64,000 nt of DNA, taken from NCBI GenBank assembly GCA_963760285.1, contig CAVXCI010000001.1:1798001-1862000 (forward strand), in the 5' to 3' direction. Position 1 is the stretch's first letter, and the number at the start of each line of letters is the position of its first letter. This document shows positions 26,390-35,932 of this stretch, in pieces. The notes under the pieces are model-generated. The model was not told the DNA's origin and did not search any database. It saw only the letters and a list, made by a program, of their open reading frames with translations. Position numbers and translations under genes: made by a program. This DNA is from PALSA-278 sp963760285. GTDB lineage: Bacteria > Acidobacteriota > Terriglobia > Acidiferrales > UBA7541.

Positions 26390-27373
26390 ATGAACGTTCT
26401 GGTGACCGGAGTGGGTGGTTATATTGCCAGCATCTGCGCGGAGTTGCTGCTGAAGTCCGGCTACACGGTGATCGGCCTGGACAATTTGTCCGAAGGCCAT
26501 CGCGCCGCTGTTCCGCCGGAAGTGAAATTTTTCCAGTGCGACCTCAGCGATGCCGCCGCGCTGGACCGCGTCTTCTCCGCCCAGCCCATTGACGCCGTGA
26601 TGCACTTCGCCGCTGTCGCGCTGGTGGGCGAATCCGTGCAGGATCCCAGTAAGTATTACCGCATCAATGTGGCCTACGGAATTCTCCTGCTGGACGCCAT
26701 GACCCGGCATGGCGTGAAGAATTTTGTCCTCTCTTCCACCGCCGCCACCTACGGCGAGCCGAAGAGCACGCCCATCCGCGAAGATCATCCCACCGCGCCC
26801 ATCAATCCCTACGGCCGCTCGAAACTTTTACTGGAGCGCGTCCTCGCTGAATATCGTGAATGGACCGGCTTGAATTACGTGGCCCTGCGCTATTTCAATG
26901 TCGCCGGAGCTTCCGCCGAGCGCGGCGAGCATCATCGCCACGAAACGCACGTCATCCCGCTGATTTTCGAAGCCGCCCTCGGCCTGCGCCCGTCCTTTGA
27001 AATTCACGGCGGCGACTATCCTACGCCGGACGGCACCTGCATCCGCGATTATGTCCACGTCCTCGATTTCGCCGAAGCGCACATCGTGGCCCTGCGCAAC
27101 ATCGAACGCTTTTCCGGACAGGCCTTCAATCTCGGCACCAGCCACGGCTGCTCGGTGAAGGAGCTGGTCGAAACCGTCGAGCGCGTCACCGGCCGCAAAG
27201 TTCCCGCCAAGATTGGGCCGCGACGCCCCGGCGATCCCGCCGTCCTCGTCGCCAGTTGGGAAAAACTCCAGCGCGAAGCCGGCTGGACTCCCAAATATTC
27301 CGACTTCGAAACCATCATCCGCACCGCTTGGGAGTGGAAACAGAAAAATCCTCGTGGCTACGCCAACGACTGA
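26390..27373 (+). CDS. galE: UDP-glucose 4-epimerase
   Basis: An extended short-chain dehydrogenase that interconverts UDP-glucose and UDP-galactose with bound NAD+, supplying galactose for LPS or exopolysaccharide. From the ATG at 26390 it has 327 residues, the usual GalE length; a longer frame upstream is not conserved. The catalytic set is present: S115-S116-T117 (LSSTAAT) and Y141-x3-K145 (NPYGRSK). The substrate loop FNVAGA and the GGDYPTPDGTCIRDYVHV segment are typical of GalE. The nucleotide-binding turn is TGVGGYIAS instead of the common TGGAGYIGS, so the last Gly is Ala, as in other extended SDRs. Exact sugar specificity is inferred. Confidence 0.9.
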   Translation: MNVLVTGVGGYIASICAELLLKSGYTVIGLDNLSEGHRAAVPPEVKFFQCDLSDAAALDRVFSAQPIDAVMHFAAVALVGESVQDPSKYYRINVAYGILLLDAMTRHGVKNFVLSSTAATYGEPKSTPIREDHPTAPINPYGRSKLLLERVLAEYREWTGLNYVALRYFNVAGASAERGEHHRHETHVIPLIFEAALGLRPSFEIHGGDYPTPDGTCIRDYVHVLDFAEAHIVALRNIERFSGQAFNLGTSHGCSVKELVETVERVTGRKVPAKIGPRRPGDPAVLVASWEKLQREAGWTPKYSDFETIIRTAWEWKQKNPRGYAND

Positions 27374-27443
27374 CCATAAGTTAGAAGGACGCGATCTTAG
27401 CGGAACGAGGGGACAGCGGAGTGATGTTAAATTGGAAGATGCT

Positions 27444-27881
27444 TCACCGTTTCGGAAACATCAAATCTTCCAGCAAATCCGCGCGGGCTTTTTCGTCCGA
27501 GGCGATCAGCTTCAGCAAATCGGTAACTGAAATCATGCCGTGGAATTTCCCGCCGGCGTCCACCACCAGCAGGTGGAAAATGGTGTGCTGTTCCATCAGC
27601 CGCAGACACGCTTCCAACGGCGTATCCGGCGGCACGCTTACCAGTTCGCGCGTCATCACTTCCGAAACGCGCATCCACGCCGGACATTTATTTTCCGCCG
27701 CCACCTTGTCCGAAATATCGCTCTGCGAAATCACGCCCGCCAGTTTGCCCGCCGCGTTCGTCACGCCCGCCGACCGGATTTCCCGGTCGCGCAGGTAGCG
27801 CGCCGCGTCGTGTACTGTGGCGTCTTCGGCGATGGAATAAACTTCCTTGCGTGATGCAATCAGGTCCGCAACTTTCATCAT
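27444..27881 (-). CDS. CBS-domain pair protein
   Basis: A 145-residue stand-alone Bateman module of two CBS domains (VADLIASRKEVYSIAEDATV... and VSEVMTRELVSVPPDTPLEACLRLM...), each ending in the GVIS/GMIS-D pattern (LAGVISQSDI, FHGMISVTDLL). Such proteins bind adenosine nucleotides and sense energy state, but the partner is unknown. Two Met codons in tandem (27881, 27878) follow a GGGAG. It is convergent with galE. Confidence 0.88.
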   Translation of the reverse strand: MMKVADLIASRKEVYSIAEDATVHDAARYLRDREIRSAGVTNAAGKLAGVISQSDISDKVAAENKCPAWMRVSEVMTRELVSVPPDTPLEACLRLMEQHTIFHLLVVDAGGKFHGMISVTDLLKLIASDEKARADLLEDLMFPKR

Positions 27882-28063
27882 GCTCTCCCGGACTGGTATG
27901 CGGCCATCCTAGGACGCCGTAACGCGCGGCGCAACCAAAATCCGCTGGATAAACTGGTCCGCGTTAAGGGAACTGCGGCAAAGAAATTGTGGAAAGGGAA
28001 TTGCAGGAAGGGAATTCCAGAGAAATTGCGGCGCTGCTGGCAAAAAGGAAGAGTAAAGCTATC

Positions 28064-28435
28064 TTAAGCCCGCGCGGAATCGGCGCGCACGATCTCGTAA
28101 CTTTCCATCACCGCGGCCACTCCGATGCGCGGCGGATTCGTTCCCGGCCGCCGGTCCACGCGGACCACACGGCTGCGCGCCCGGATAAAAACATCGGCGC
28201 CCTTGGTCACTTCCGCAGGCAGCGTCAGCGTCAGGTCGAATTCCTGCCCCGGCGCCAGCTCTTCCGACATGGTGAAGTAGACTCCGCGCGTCGAAACGTC
28301 GCGCGTCTGCCCGTTGCGCGGCGGGGCCGCCTCGCTCTTGGACGGCACTTTCACCACCACCGGCAGCGACAGATCATAACGGCGGGCCCTGCGGCGTTCT
28401 GCCATTCCGCTGCTCCTGTTTGTTTCAGATTCCAT
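28064..28435 (-). CDS. PilZ domain protein, probable c-di-GMP receptor
   Basis: A stand-alone PilZ domain of about 123 residues. The c-di-GMP signature is intact: an RxxxR-type arginine cluster (AERRRARRYDL) followed by DVSTRGVYF matching D/NxSxxG. The rest (LAPGQEFDLTLTLPAEV, then ARSRVVRVDRR) fits the PilZ beta-barrel. It probably links c-di-GMP to motility, exopolysaccharide or secretion, but no such genes are adjacent. The ATG at 28435 has GAGAGG 5 bases before it; the frame runs further up to 28492 without conservation. Confidence 0.85.
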   Translation of the reverse strand: MESETNRSSGMAERRRARRYDLSLPVVVKVPSKSEAAPPRNGQTRDVSTRGVYFTMSEELAPGQEFDLTLTLPAEVTKGADVFIRARSRVVRVDRRPGTNPPRIGVAAVMESYEIVRADSARA

Positions 28436-28727
28436 CTGGCCTCTCGCTTCCAGGGAAAGATTATTGCGCGCCGCGGAGGGCGGCGGAATCAATCAACCGG
28501 AAGGAGCACAGCAATGTTTGCGAATGAAACCGGAAACCGGGCTGGGCTGGGTGAGCCATTCGCTTCCGTGTGAGTGGTATTCTCACCCTATACCGCACTG
28601 TCATACAAGCTGAAAAACGTAATTCCGTGCGAGTCTTGCACAGATGTAGGACTGGTACTCCTGTACTATCGCCGCGAAGTAACAAGCGTGGATGAAAATG
28701 AAGACACCCTGAAATTTGCTTATTCGC

Positions 28728-29747
<1,020 letters not shown>

Positions 29748-29821
29748 CAGACGTGCAATCTCCTTCGATTTTCCCCGCCGCGATCATCCGCCGCGCTTCG
29801 AACAGAGTTCCGAACCAGCCC

Positions 29822-29962
29822 ACGCGTAAGCATTTGCTCCAACACCCGCGTCACTCTCCGGCTCGCAAGACTGCTGTCCGCTTCCAAAGCCAGGCACCCT
29901 CGCGTGTACGCGTCCACCACGCTGAGCACCCGGATCGCCCGCCTCGCCGTTTCAAACTGGCC
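29822..29962 (-). mobile_element. IS3/IS481-type transposase fragment
   Basis: In the 420-base gap before the propeller gene a minus-strand frame reads RAIRVLSVVDAYTRGCLALE then ADSSLASRRVTRVLEQMLTRG. This closely follows the rve integrase core of IS3-family OrfB (RVLNVVDDFTRECLAIEVDxSLxxRRV), including the second catalytic Asp in VVDAYTR. Both ends are missing, no inverted repeats were found, and the frame decays after MLTRG, so it is a dead remnant. It suggests past insertion and rearrangement between the O-methyltransferase and the lower-GC gene at 30168. The rest of the gap holds nothing recognisable. Confidence 0.65.
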
Positions 29963-30167
29963 AGGTTGGAGAGATGACCTCCGTAGCTTCGTGGCCACCT
30001 CGCCCAGTCTAAGCTTTGCCGGAGAGAATCAGCGGAGTCAACTCATAATATGCTACTTTGCAAGCCGCCGTGTTCCGCCGTGGCGGACTGCGCGGCAATT
30101 CTCATCGCCTCACCTGCTGCTTGGGCGTACCCTGTCTTCACGTCGCCGCGACCCCAAGGAGTTCGCC

Positions 30168-31370
30168 ATGAAGAGCTTTTTCAAGATCGCCGCAACGATT
30201 ACAATCCTCGCCGCCGTAGTGGCTCTTTGCGCCCCCGGTCCCGGCGCGTCGAACGAGCATTTCGTAGTGACCAATGAGAATATTTTCGACGGGAACAACA
30301 CAGCCGCGATTCTAAAGCTAGGAGGGACACGACAAAGCCCAACATTGCCCGTGCTGAAGACATTGCAAACGGGCATCATGACCCATCCAAACTTCACCGC
30401 GACACCTAACGTCCAAATTGGCCGTTACGGCGCGGATCTTTGCATCTTTGTTGGCGACTCGCAAACTAGTGGGAACGAGATTAGCTCCTTCCTCTATCCA
30501 GGCTTTACGCTCGTAGGAAACTACTCAGATCCCGAGGTTCCCAATAACGACGGAGGAGCCGCTGTGGTGGTGGACGGAAACTTTCTGCTTGCGGGCTACG
30601 GCGATGGCAACACGTACCTGGGATACATCGGAGTATGGAAAGTCGGGCCAGAATGCACCCTTACCCTGCTAGAGACATACAACACCTTCATTTTCTTCGA
30701 CAGCCTTGCGGTAACACCCGATGGCAGAACACTATTGGTATCGTACTTCGACCGCCCAAGCGTGGACTCTTTTTCCATCGGCTCAGATGGAAGCCTCACA
30801 GAACATGGCCCTTACGGAAGCGACGGCTTTGAGGCCGGTGGAGTGGATATCACCGCGGACAGCATGTATGCCCTTTTTCAAGTGGATACGTCCAACTACC
30901 CCAAACCGTACCTGGAAATTGAGGTTTACCCGATTAATACCGATGGTTCGCTCGGTCCGCCTAGGATTTCTGGTATCGGACAGGGAAGTAACCTTCCGCC
31001 GGGAGACTACCTGCGGCTCAGTCCTGACGAGAGATTCGTCTTCGCGGATAGCGATACCCAGAAACATATACAAATTGTGACGCTTCAGTATGAGGAGAAT
31101 CCATTCGAATTGAAGTACGCTGGATGTCTGACAAAGCTAAAGGGTGGAGAATTCCCTGGCCTGGGGCAGATGGAAACAGCAGCGTCGTCGGGTTCAGGCG
31201 GTGGTCTCTATTTGCCGGAGTGGGGCAATATTTACGGGGATGAGATTGCCCTCCTCGCCATAAATTCTGCAACTGGATGCACAACAGAAGTGAAAGGTTC
31301 TCCATATACGGTCGACACCGCCGACGGGAGGCTGGTTTCACTGGCCGTCTGGCCGCCGCGGCCTTTCTGA
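30168..31370 (+). CDS. Secreted beta-propeller-like protein
   Basis: A 400-residue exported protein with a signal peptide (FFKIAATITILAAVVALCAPGPGAS). The body shows repeated propeller-type strands such as DSLAVTPDGRTLLVSYFDRP, SVDSFSIGSDGSLTEHGPYG, YLRLSPDERFVFADSDTQ and LEIEVYPINTDGSLGPPR, resembling lactonase/YVTN-type seven-bladed propellers. No enzyme motif is certain. The ATG at 30168 follows AAGGAG. Base composition is lower in GC than the surrounding genes, and it lies beside a transposase remnant, so horizontal acquisition is plausible. Confidence 0.65.
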   Translation: MKSFFKIAATITILAAVVALCAPGPGASNEHFVVTNENIFDGNNTAAILKLGGTRQSPTLPVLKTLQTGIMTHPNFTATPNVQIGRYGADLCIFVGDSQTSGNEISSFLYPGFTLVGNYSDPEVPNNDGGAAVVVDGNFLLAGYGDGNTYLGYIGVWKVGPECTLTLLETYNTFIFFDSLAVTPDGRTLLVSYFDRPSVDSFSIGSDGSLTEHGPYGSDGFEAGGVDITADSMYALFQVDTSNYPKPYLEIEVYPINTDGSLGPPRISGIGQGSNLPPGDYLRLSPDERFVFADSDTQKHIQIVTLQYEENPFELKYAGCLTKLKGGEFPGLGQMETAASSGSGGGLYLPEWGNIYGDEIALLAINSATGCTTEVKGSPYTVDTADGRLVSLAVWPPRPF

Positions 31371-31488
31371 AAATCACCTTCCATCACTCGCGACGAAGCG
31401 TTACAGAAGCTGCTGTTGATTTTTTCCGCGGGATTCTGACAATAGGTCAGAACTATGCCCGGACGACGGAAATAAGCGCAAAATCGCG

Positions 31489-31570
31489 ATTTCTAATCGC
31501 TACACATTTTACAGTCGCAAAACTGTAACCCTCATGGAATCAATTACATCCACATTTCTAATCGCTACAC
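31489..31570 (+). repeat. Pair of 17-bp direct repeats in an AT-richer intergenic region
   Basis: ATTTCTAATCGCTACAC occurs at 31489-31505 and again at 31554-31570, each followed by a T-rich run. Between them is a small hairpin (TTACAG at 31509-31514, CTGTAA at 31523-31528). The whole 31371-31747 gap has no gene that I can support. The spacing of 65 bases does not fit a CRISPR array; paired regulator-binding sites or remnants of a mobile element are possible. Confidence 0.6.
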
Positions 31571-31680
31571 TTTTTGACTTCTCATTTTCGCTCCATTTCC
31601 ACCCCTTAAAAACCACCCTTTTTCTTCTACGCATCGCCAGCCGACGCCGCCTGTGCTAAAATTGCTCCGCAATTGCGGAA

Positions 31681-31698
31681 CGTCCGCCGGGGCGGACG
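31681..31698 (+). promoter_or_regulatory. GC-rich hairpin in the yebC leader
   Basis: CGTCCGCC and GGCGGACG are exact complements (7-bp stem with a 4-base loop if the central pair is left open), located 50 bases before the yebC ATG. It may stabilise the leader mRNA; no T tract follows. Confidence 0.4.
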
Positions 31699-31747
31699 GC
31701 ACTGGCTCTTCCCGAATTTTCCAGAAATCTCGTTTAAGGAACTCAGC

Positions 31748-32514
31748 ATGTCCGGACATTCAAAGTGGGCCACAATCAAGCACAAGAAAGCCGCGACGGA
31801 CGCCAAGCGCGGCAAAGCTTTCACCAAAGATCATTCGCGAAATGACCATCGCCGCGCGCATCGGCGGCGCCGATCCGGAAACCAATCCCGCGCCTGCGCA
31901 CCGCCATCCTTGCGGCCAAAAACGAAAACATGCCCAACGACAATATCGAGCGCGCCATCCAGCGCGGCGCGGGCAACTCTCGAAGGCGAAACGCTCGAGG
32001 AAGTGACCTTCGAGGGATACGGCCCGGGCGGCGTCGGCATGCTGGTGCAAGTCGGTCACCACGCAACCGCAACCGCATCGTCAGCGAAATTCGCCACATG
32101 TTTGCCAAGCACGGCGGCAACATGGCCGAGACCGGCGCGGTGGGATGGATGTTTCAGCCGCAAGGGCGAGATCGTCCGTTCCCAAGGAGCTGGCCGACGA
32201 AGACAAGATGATGTCGCATGGTGCTGGATGCCGGCGCCGAAGATCTTCGACGACGACGGCTCGGCCTGGGAAGTGGTGACGCCGCCCGAAGCGTTCGAGA
32301 AGGTCCGCGAAGCGCTGACCAAGGCGGGCATCACGCCCGCCTCGGCGGAAGTCGGCTGGGTGCCGCAGAATTATGTGAAGCTCACCGGCTCGCCAGGCGC
32401 AGCAAATGTTGCGCTGATCGAAACCATGGAAGATCATGACGACGTGCAGCACGTTTACGCCAACTTCGACATCGACGAGAAGGAAATTCAGGCAGTCGTG
32501 GCGCAAGCGAGTAG
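31748..32514 (+). CDS. yebC: YebC/PmpR family transcription/translation factor (many frameshifts as read)
   Basis: The start MSGHSKWATIKHKKAATDAKRGKAFTK is the unmistakable YebC N-terminus. The rest is recovered by hopping frames: REMTIAARIGGADPETNP, NMPNDNIERAIQRGAGN, LEEVTFEGYGPGGVGMLVQV, NRNRIVSEIRHMFAKHGGNMAETGAVGWMF, RKGEIVRS, then a long in-frame tail with WEVVTPPEAFEKVREALTKAG and VGWVPQNYVKLTG. Most changes look like one extra base, for example a G after AAA near 31829 and a G near 31893. The stop is probably the TAG at 32512. YebC proteins act as transcriptional regulators or ribosome-associated elongation factors; yebC next to ruvC is a widespread arrangement. Confidence 0.85.
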
Positions 32515-32629
32515 CTCTTCCGTTACCCTTTCTCCGCGACGGCAATATAACTACCCGCGCGGAGTTGGCTCAGCTCCGTACACTCGCCGGGAGATATGCG
32601 CGGCTCTCCACGCCAACGGACATACCCGA

Positions 32630-33246
32630 ATGCCTTCGCGTGCTGGGCGTGGACCCCGCCGTCGCCGGCGCCACCGGATACGGTGTCATCGAAAGCGAAG
32701 GCCGCGCGCGCCGCGCTGTTGCGCTTCGGCGCGCTGCGAAATGTCCCGCGACGCGCGCACCGTTCTCAGGAACGTCTGCGCGAAATTCACGCGCCTGATC
32801 GTCGGACTCCTCGAGGAATTTCATCCGCATGCCATGGCCATGGAATCGGTGTTCGCCGCGCTCAACGTGCGAACCGCGCTGAAGCTGGCGGAAGTGCGCG
32901 GCGTGGTGCTGCTGGCCGCGGCCCAGGCTGGCGTTCCCGCGCATCAGTTATTCGCCGCGCGAAGTGAAAGCCAGCGTCACTGGCTACGGCGACGCGTCCA
33001 AGGAGCAAATGCAGCAAATGATGCGCGCGCTGTCCTTGGCATGCGCGAGATGTCCGGAACCGGCCGACGCCGCCGACGCGCATGGCCGTGGCGCTGTGCC
33101 ACGCGCAGCTGGCGCAATTTCAGAACCGTCTTTCGGATTCGGAAAAGAAAACGGCGGCTACCGGAACCAACAACTCAGCACGCCCCGGCGGCGCGCGAAA
33201 ATCGCCGGCGCGCATCGCCGTGATGCGCGTTGAGAATGCGCGATGA
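32630..33246 (+). CDS. ruvC: Holliday junction resolvase RuvC (several frameshifts as read)
   Basis: RuvC cuts Holliday junctions together with RuvAB. Recovered pieces are LRVLGVDPAVAGATGYGVIESEG with the first catalytic Asp, then FGALRNVPRRAHRSQERLREI, EFHPHAMAMESVFAALNVRTALKL with the catalytic Glu, AEVRGVVLLAAAQAGVPAHQLF, REVKASVTGYGDASKEQMQQMM, and PADAADA with the last acidic cluster. They lie in all three frames, joined by single-base indels. The ATG at 32630 needs one C removed to run into LRVLGVD. The C-terminal tail (KKTAATGTNNSARPGGARKSPAR) is basic, ending at the TGA at 33244. No ruvA or ruvB follows in this window. Confidence 0.83.
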
Positions 33247-33253
33247 AGTGACG

Positions 33254-33946
33254 ATGAATCCTCGCGGCGCAGCTTCGATTGGGTTGTGGGTTTTTGCTGT
33301 CGCGCTGCTCTCCATTGCATCGTGGGCGCAGCAGACGCAACCTCCCGCGTCGGTCCCTGCTCAGGCCCCGCAATCTTTCGCGGCGATCACTTATCAGAAG
33401 GTTTTCAAAGGCAGCGTGCCGGAATTCACGGAGATTGTCCTGCGCCAGGATGGCAGCAGCACCTTCGACATTCGCCAGTTGGACGAGCAGGCCGCGCCGC
33501 AGCCGTTCACCGTCAGCGCGTCGCTGGTCGCGGAGGCGTTTCGCCTGGCGGCGTTGCTCCACGATTTCGATGGAGTTCAACTGGACGTCCCGCGGCGCAT
33601 CGCCTATCTGGGACAGAAGACGTTTCGTTACCAGCAGGGAAGCGAAAAACACGAAGTGGTTTACAACTACACGCTGAACACCGATGCCGCCCAGCTCCAG
33701 CAATTATTCGAAGGGCTGGCCCGCGAGCAATCCGACCTGCAGGAATTGCAGCGCGCCATGCGGTACGATCGCCTGGGCGTGAATGAAGTCTTGCAGCGCA
33801 TCGAAGACGACATGGGCACGAACTCGCTGCCCGCGGCGGAAGCGTTGTTGCCCGTGCTGGACCAGCTGGCCTCGGACGACCGCTACATGGAAATCGCGCG
33901 GCAGCGAGCCCGCACGCTCGCCGAACGCATTCGCAATCCCCATTAA
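33254..33946 (+). CDS. Secreted hypothetical protein
   Basis: A 230-residue protein with a signal peptide (IGLWVFAVALLSIASWAQQ). The mature part is soluble and mixed alpha/beta (AAITYQKVFKGSVPEFTEIVL, FDGVQLDVPRRIAYLGQKTFRY, YNYTLNTDAAQLQQLFEGLA) and ends in a helical region with repeated acidic/leucine patterns. I do not recognise the family. It begins 8 bases after the ruvC stop, so it is likely co-transcribed. The ATG at 33254 gives the best signal peptide; an ATG at 33239 would add five residues. Confidence 0.7.
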   Translation: MNPRGAASIGLWVFAVALLSIASWAQQTQPPASVPAQAPQSFAAITYQKVFKGSVPEFTEIVLRQDGSSTFDIRQLDEQAAPQPFTVSASLVAEAFRLAALLHDFDGVQLDVPRRIAYLGQKTFRYQQGSEKHEVVYNYTLNTDAAQLQQLFEGLAREQSDLQELQRAMRYDRLGVNEVLQRIEDDMGTNSLPAAEALLPVLDQLASDDRYMEIARQRARTLAERIRNPH

Positions 33947-33970
33947 AATGTTTTCACGAAGTCCGGTCGT

Positions 33971-34783
33971 CTACCGGATAACAATCCCCGCGTAGCCGAC
34001 CACTTCGTCGCGGTCGCCATTGATGTCACCCGATGTGGCGTAACAAATCAACTCCGCGCGGGATGCGCCCACACCGCGCGCAGCCAACAGCGTGGCTACA
34101 GTGGGTGCGTAGCCACACATGGTGATGCCTTCGCGGCGCACGGTATCGTAAAGCCCGCGGGCATCCAGCGCCAGCACCTGATCAATCGCCAGCTTGTCTT
34201 TCACGCGCGTCACGCCATCCGCTTCGTAATGATTCATGTCCGAGCTGGCCACCAGCAGTACCGGCTCCGATTGCGCGGCCACCACGGAGGCAAGCGCGCG
34301 GCCCAATTCCTGCAGCGCGTCCCAGCGATCCGTCCCCAATACAATGGGAACAAAATGGAAATTCGCGCGGGCGCGCTGCAAAAAAGGGAGCTGCACTTCC
34401 AGCGAATGCTCCGCGTGGTGCGCTTTTTCGTCCTCGCGCAGCGCGGGGCAGGCGCGTTTCAAGGCGTCAGCCAACGGCGCGTCAATTTCAACCTGGCCCA
34501 GCGGTGTTTGCCAGTTACCCGCGGACAGGATGGCCATGGATTCACCCACCGGATAGTGGCGCGGGCCGAGCAGAATTATTTTCGCGGGCAGATCCAGAGT
34601 GCGGTACACCGCGCCGGCCACGTGGCCGGAATACATATAACCAGCGTGCGGAACCATGCAGGCAATTGCTGGAGTTTTTTCCGATGGCGGCGCGGCGAAT
34701 TCATCCACTTCGCGGGCCAGCTGGCGCGCGTCCGCGGGATAAAATTTTCCGGCAACGGCGGGGCGTCGGGATGGCGCAGCCAA
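33971..34783 (-). CDS. AmmeMemoRadiSam system protein B (MEMO1 family)
   Basis: A 270-residue protein of the MEMO family, related in fold to class III extradiol dioxygenases. It shows RRPAVAGKFYPADARQL at the start, the metal-site-like His in CMVPHAGYMYSGHVAGAVYR and LLGPRHYP, AEHSLEVQLPFLQRA, VASSDMNHYE and YAPTVATLLAARG. In many bacteria it travels with an AMMECR1-domain protein and a radical SAM protein (AmmeMemoRadiSam), presumed to act on an unknown substrate. Neither partner is next to it here. A TTG at 34783 is the probable start, just after the stop of the upstream gene, suggesting coupling. Confidence 0.88.
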   Translation of the reverse strand: MAAPSRRPAVAGKFYPADARQLAREVDEFAAPPSEKTPAIACMVPHAGYMYSGHVAGAVYRTLDLPAKIILLGPRHYPVGESMAILSAGNWQTPLGQVEIDAPLADALKRACPALREDEKAHHAEHSLEVQLPFLQRARANFHFVPIVLGTDRWDALQELGRALASVVAAQSEPVLLVASSDMNHYEADGVTRVKDKLAIDQVLALDARGLYDTVRREGITMCGYAPTVATLLAARGVGASRAELICYATSGDINGDRDEVVGYAGIVIR

Positions 34784-34796
34784 GGGGAAGCCCGCC

Positions 34797-35162
34797 TCAG
34801 CGCGGCGCGGAGGGTTTGCCGTCTATCGCGTAGGCTTCATTGTGCTGCTGATGGTAGTGGATGCTGACTTTATCGCCGGGCTGGTATCCGCGGCGGGACG
34901 TCATGGCCCGCATCTTGTCGTGCAGCGCCGGGGAGTAAGTGAACGTGCGAATCATGCGCTCGTTTTTCCCGTCGCGGACCGTAATGGCGGAATTCGTGGC
35001 GGCAATTACTTCGCCGCGAAAACGATGAGAGTCCCCGGGGGGTTTCGGGGCGATGCGGACGGGTCCGCCGATGATCAGGTTGCTCTGCGTTTGCGCGCGA
35101 AGCATGGGGGCGCTGGCCAGCAGGAGAAAACCGGCCGCGGCGATGGCGCTAGGAATTCTCAT
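34797..35162 (-). CDS. Small secreted hypothetical protein
   Basis: A 121-residue exported protein: signal peptide (SAIAAAGFLLLASAPMLRAQ) then a compact beta-rich domain (SHRFRGEVIAATNSAITVRDG, then RRGYQPGDKVSIHYHQQHNEAYAIDG) that looks like an OB/DUF5666-type barrel. Its role is unknown. The ATG at 35162 overlaps the end of the upstream gene by 14 bases, and the MEMO-like gene follows at 13 bases, so the three form a small operon. Confidence 0.7.
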   Translation of the reverse strand: MRIPSAIAAAGFLLLASAPMLRAQTQSNLIIGGPVRIAPKPPGDSHRFRGEVIAATNSAITVRDGKNERMIRTFTYSPALHDKMRAMTSRRGYQPGDKVSIHYHQQHNEAYAIDGKPSAPR

Positions 35163-35487
35163 CCAGGGAGATTTTAAGCGATTTCAGGAAGCGAATGTCC
35201 TGCGGCGTCAGCTGCATCTCCGTTGTAGTAACGGGCTCGTCTTCGATCTCTTCGTCCACGCGGATGCGCAGCGATTCCAGGAAGCGGCGGTCCTGCGCGG
35301 TGATGCGCGCGGCGCTGGGTTCACGGCGGGCCAGACCGATGGTGGCGTCGAGCTTCAGAACAATGTCCCAGCCCGAGGCGCGCACTTCGGCCAGGCCATT
35401 GGTCACACGGTCGGATTCAGACACGGCATCGTTGATGGCGTGTCCCAGTTCTCGCATCAAACGCTTCAGGCGGTCATTCAGTTCCAA
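35149..35487 (-). CDS. Hypothetical coiled-coil-like protein
   Basis: A soluble protein of about 112 residues if translation starts at the TTG at 35487, which follows GCGGAGG at good spacing (frame open from 35625). The N-terminal half is helical (LNDRLKRLMRELGHAINDAVSES), and two related short segments ITAQDRRFLESLRIRVDEE and LTPQDIRFLKSLKISLDEN near the end form an internal repeat. Family not recognised. It overlaps the next gene by 14 bases. Confidence 0.6.
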   Translation of the reverse strand: MELNDRLKRLMRELGHAINDAVSESDRVTNGLAEVRASGWDIVLKLDATIGLARREPSAARITAQDRRFLESLRIRVDEEIEDEPVTTTEMQLTPQDIRFLKSLKISLDENS

Positions 35488-35672
35488 GGCATCCTCCGCG
35501 GAAGGGCGAACCCGGCATTCTAGGATTTCCCCGTACGGCTGGCAATAGTACTGCGCGGCGGCCGCGAATTCCAGTGAAGTAAGAAGCAACAACCGTTCCG
35601 TCCTGAAACACAGGAGTAAGTGCAAAACCCCTGGCCCGGGCGTTTATACTAGAATGTGAGAAGGATGAGACG

Positions 35673-35918
35673 GTGATTGGCAATTTTCTGAATGCCGCGC
35701 GAATTTGTCTGCGCACGCTCTGGCGCGTGACGCGGCAACTTTTCCATGAAGTGACCGGCGCGGTCTTCGCCATGTTCGCGCTTTACGGCATGATGGCTGC
35801 CTGGCGGGGACATCAGGCCCGGCAGAGTGGATGGATGCTGGCGCTGCCCGTGACCTATGCAGCCATGATGGCCATTTTTTCCGTGACCTCCTTTCGCAGC
35901 TCGCGCCGCGTGCGTTGA
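35673..35918 (+). CDS. Small membrane protein
   Basis: An 81-residue protein with two predicted membrane helices (about residues 25-44, VTGAVFAMFALYGMMAAW, and 52-70, SGWMLALPVTYAAMMAIFSV) and basic ends. Function unknown. The GTG at 35673 follows AAGGATGAG. It ends 14 bases before the acyl-CoA mutase gene on the same strand, so co-transcription is likely. Confidence 0.6.
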   Translation: MIGNFLNAARICLRTLWRVTRQLFHEVTGAVFAMFALYGMMAAWRGHQARQSGWMLALPVTYAAMMAIFSVTSFRSSRRVR

Positions 35919-35932
35919 CTCGAAAATCTCCC

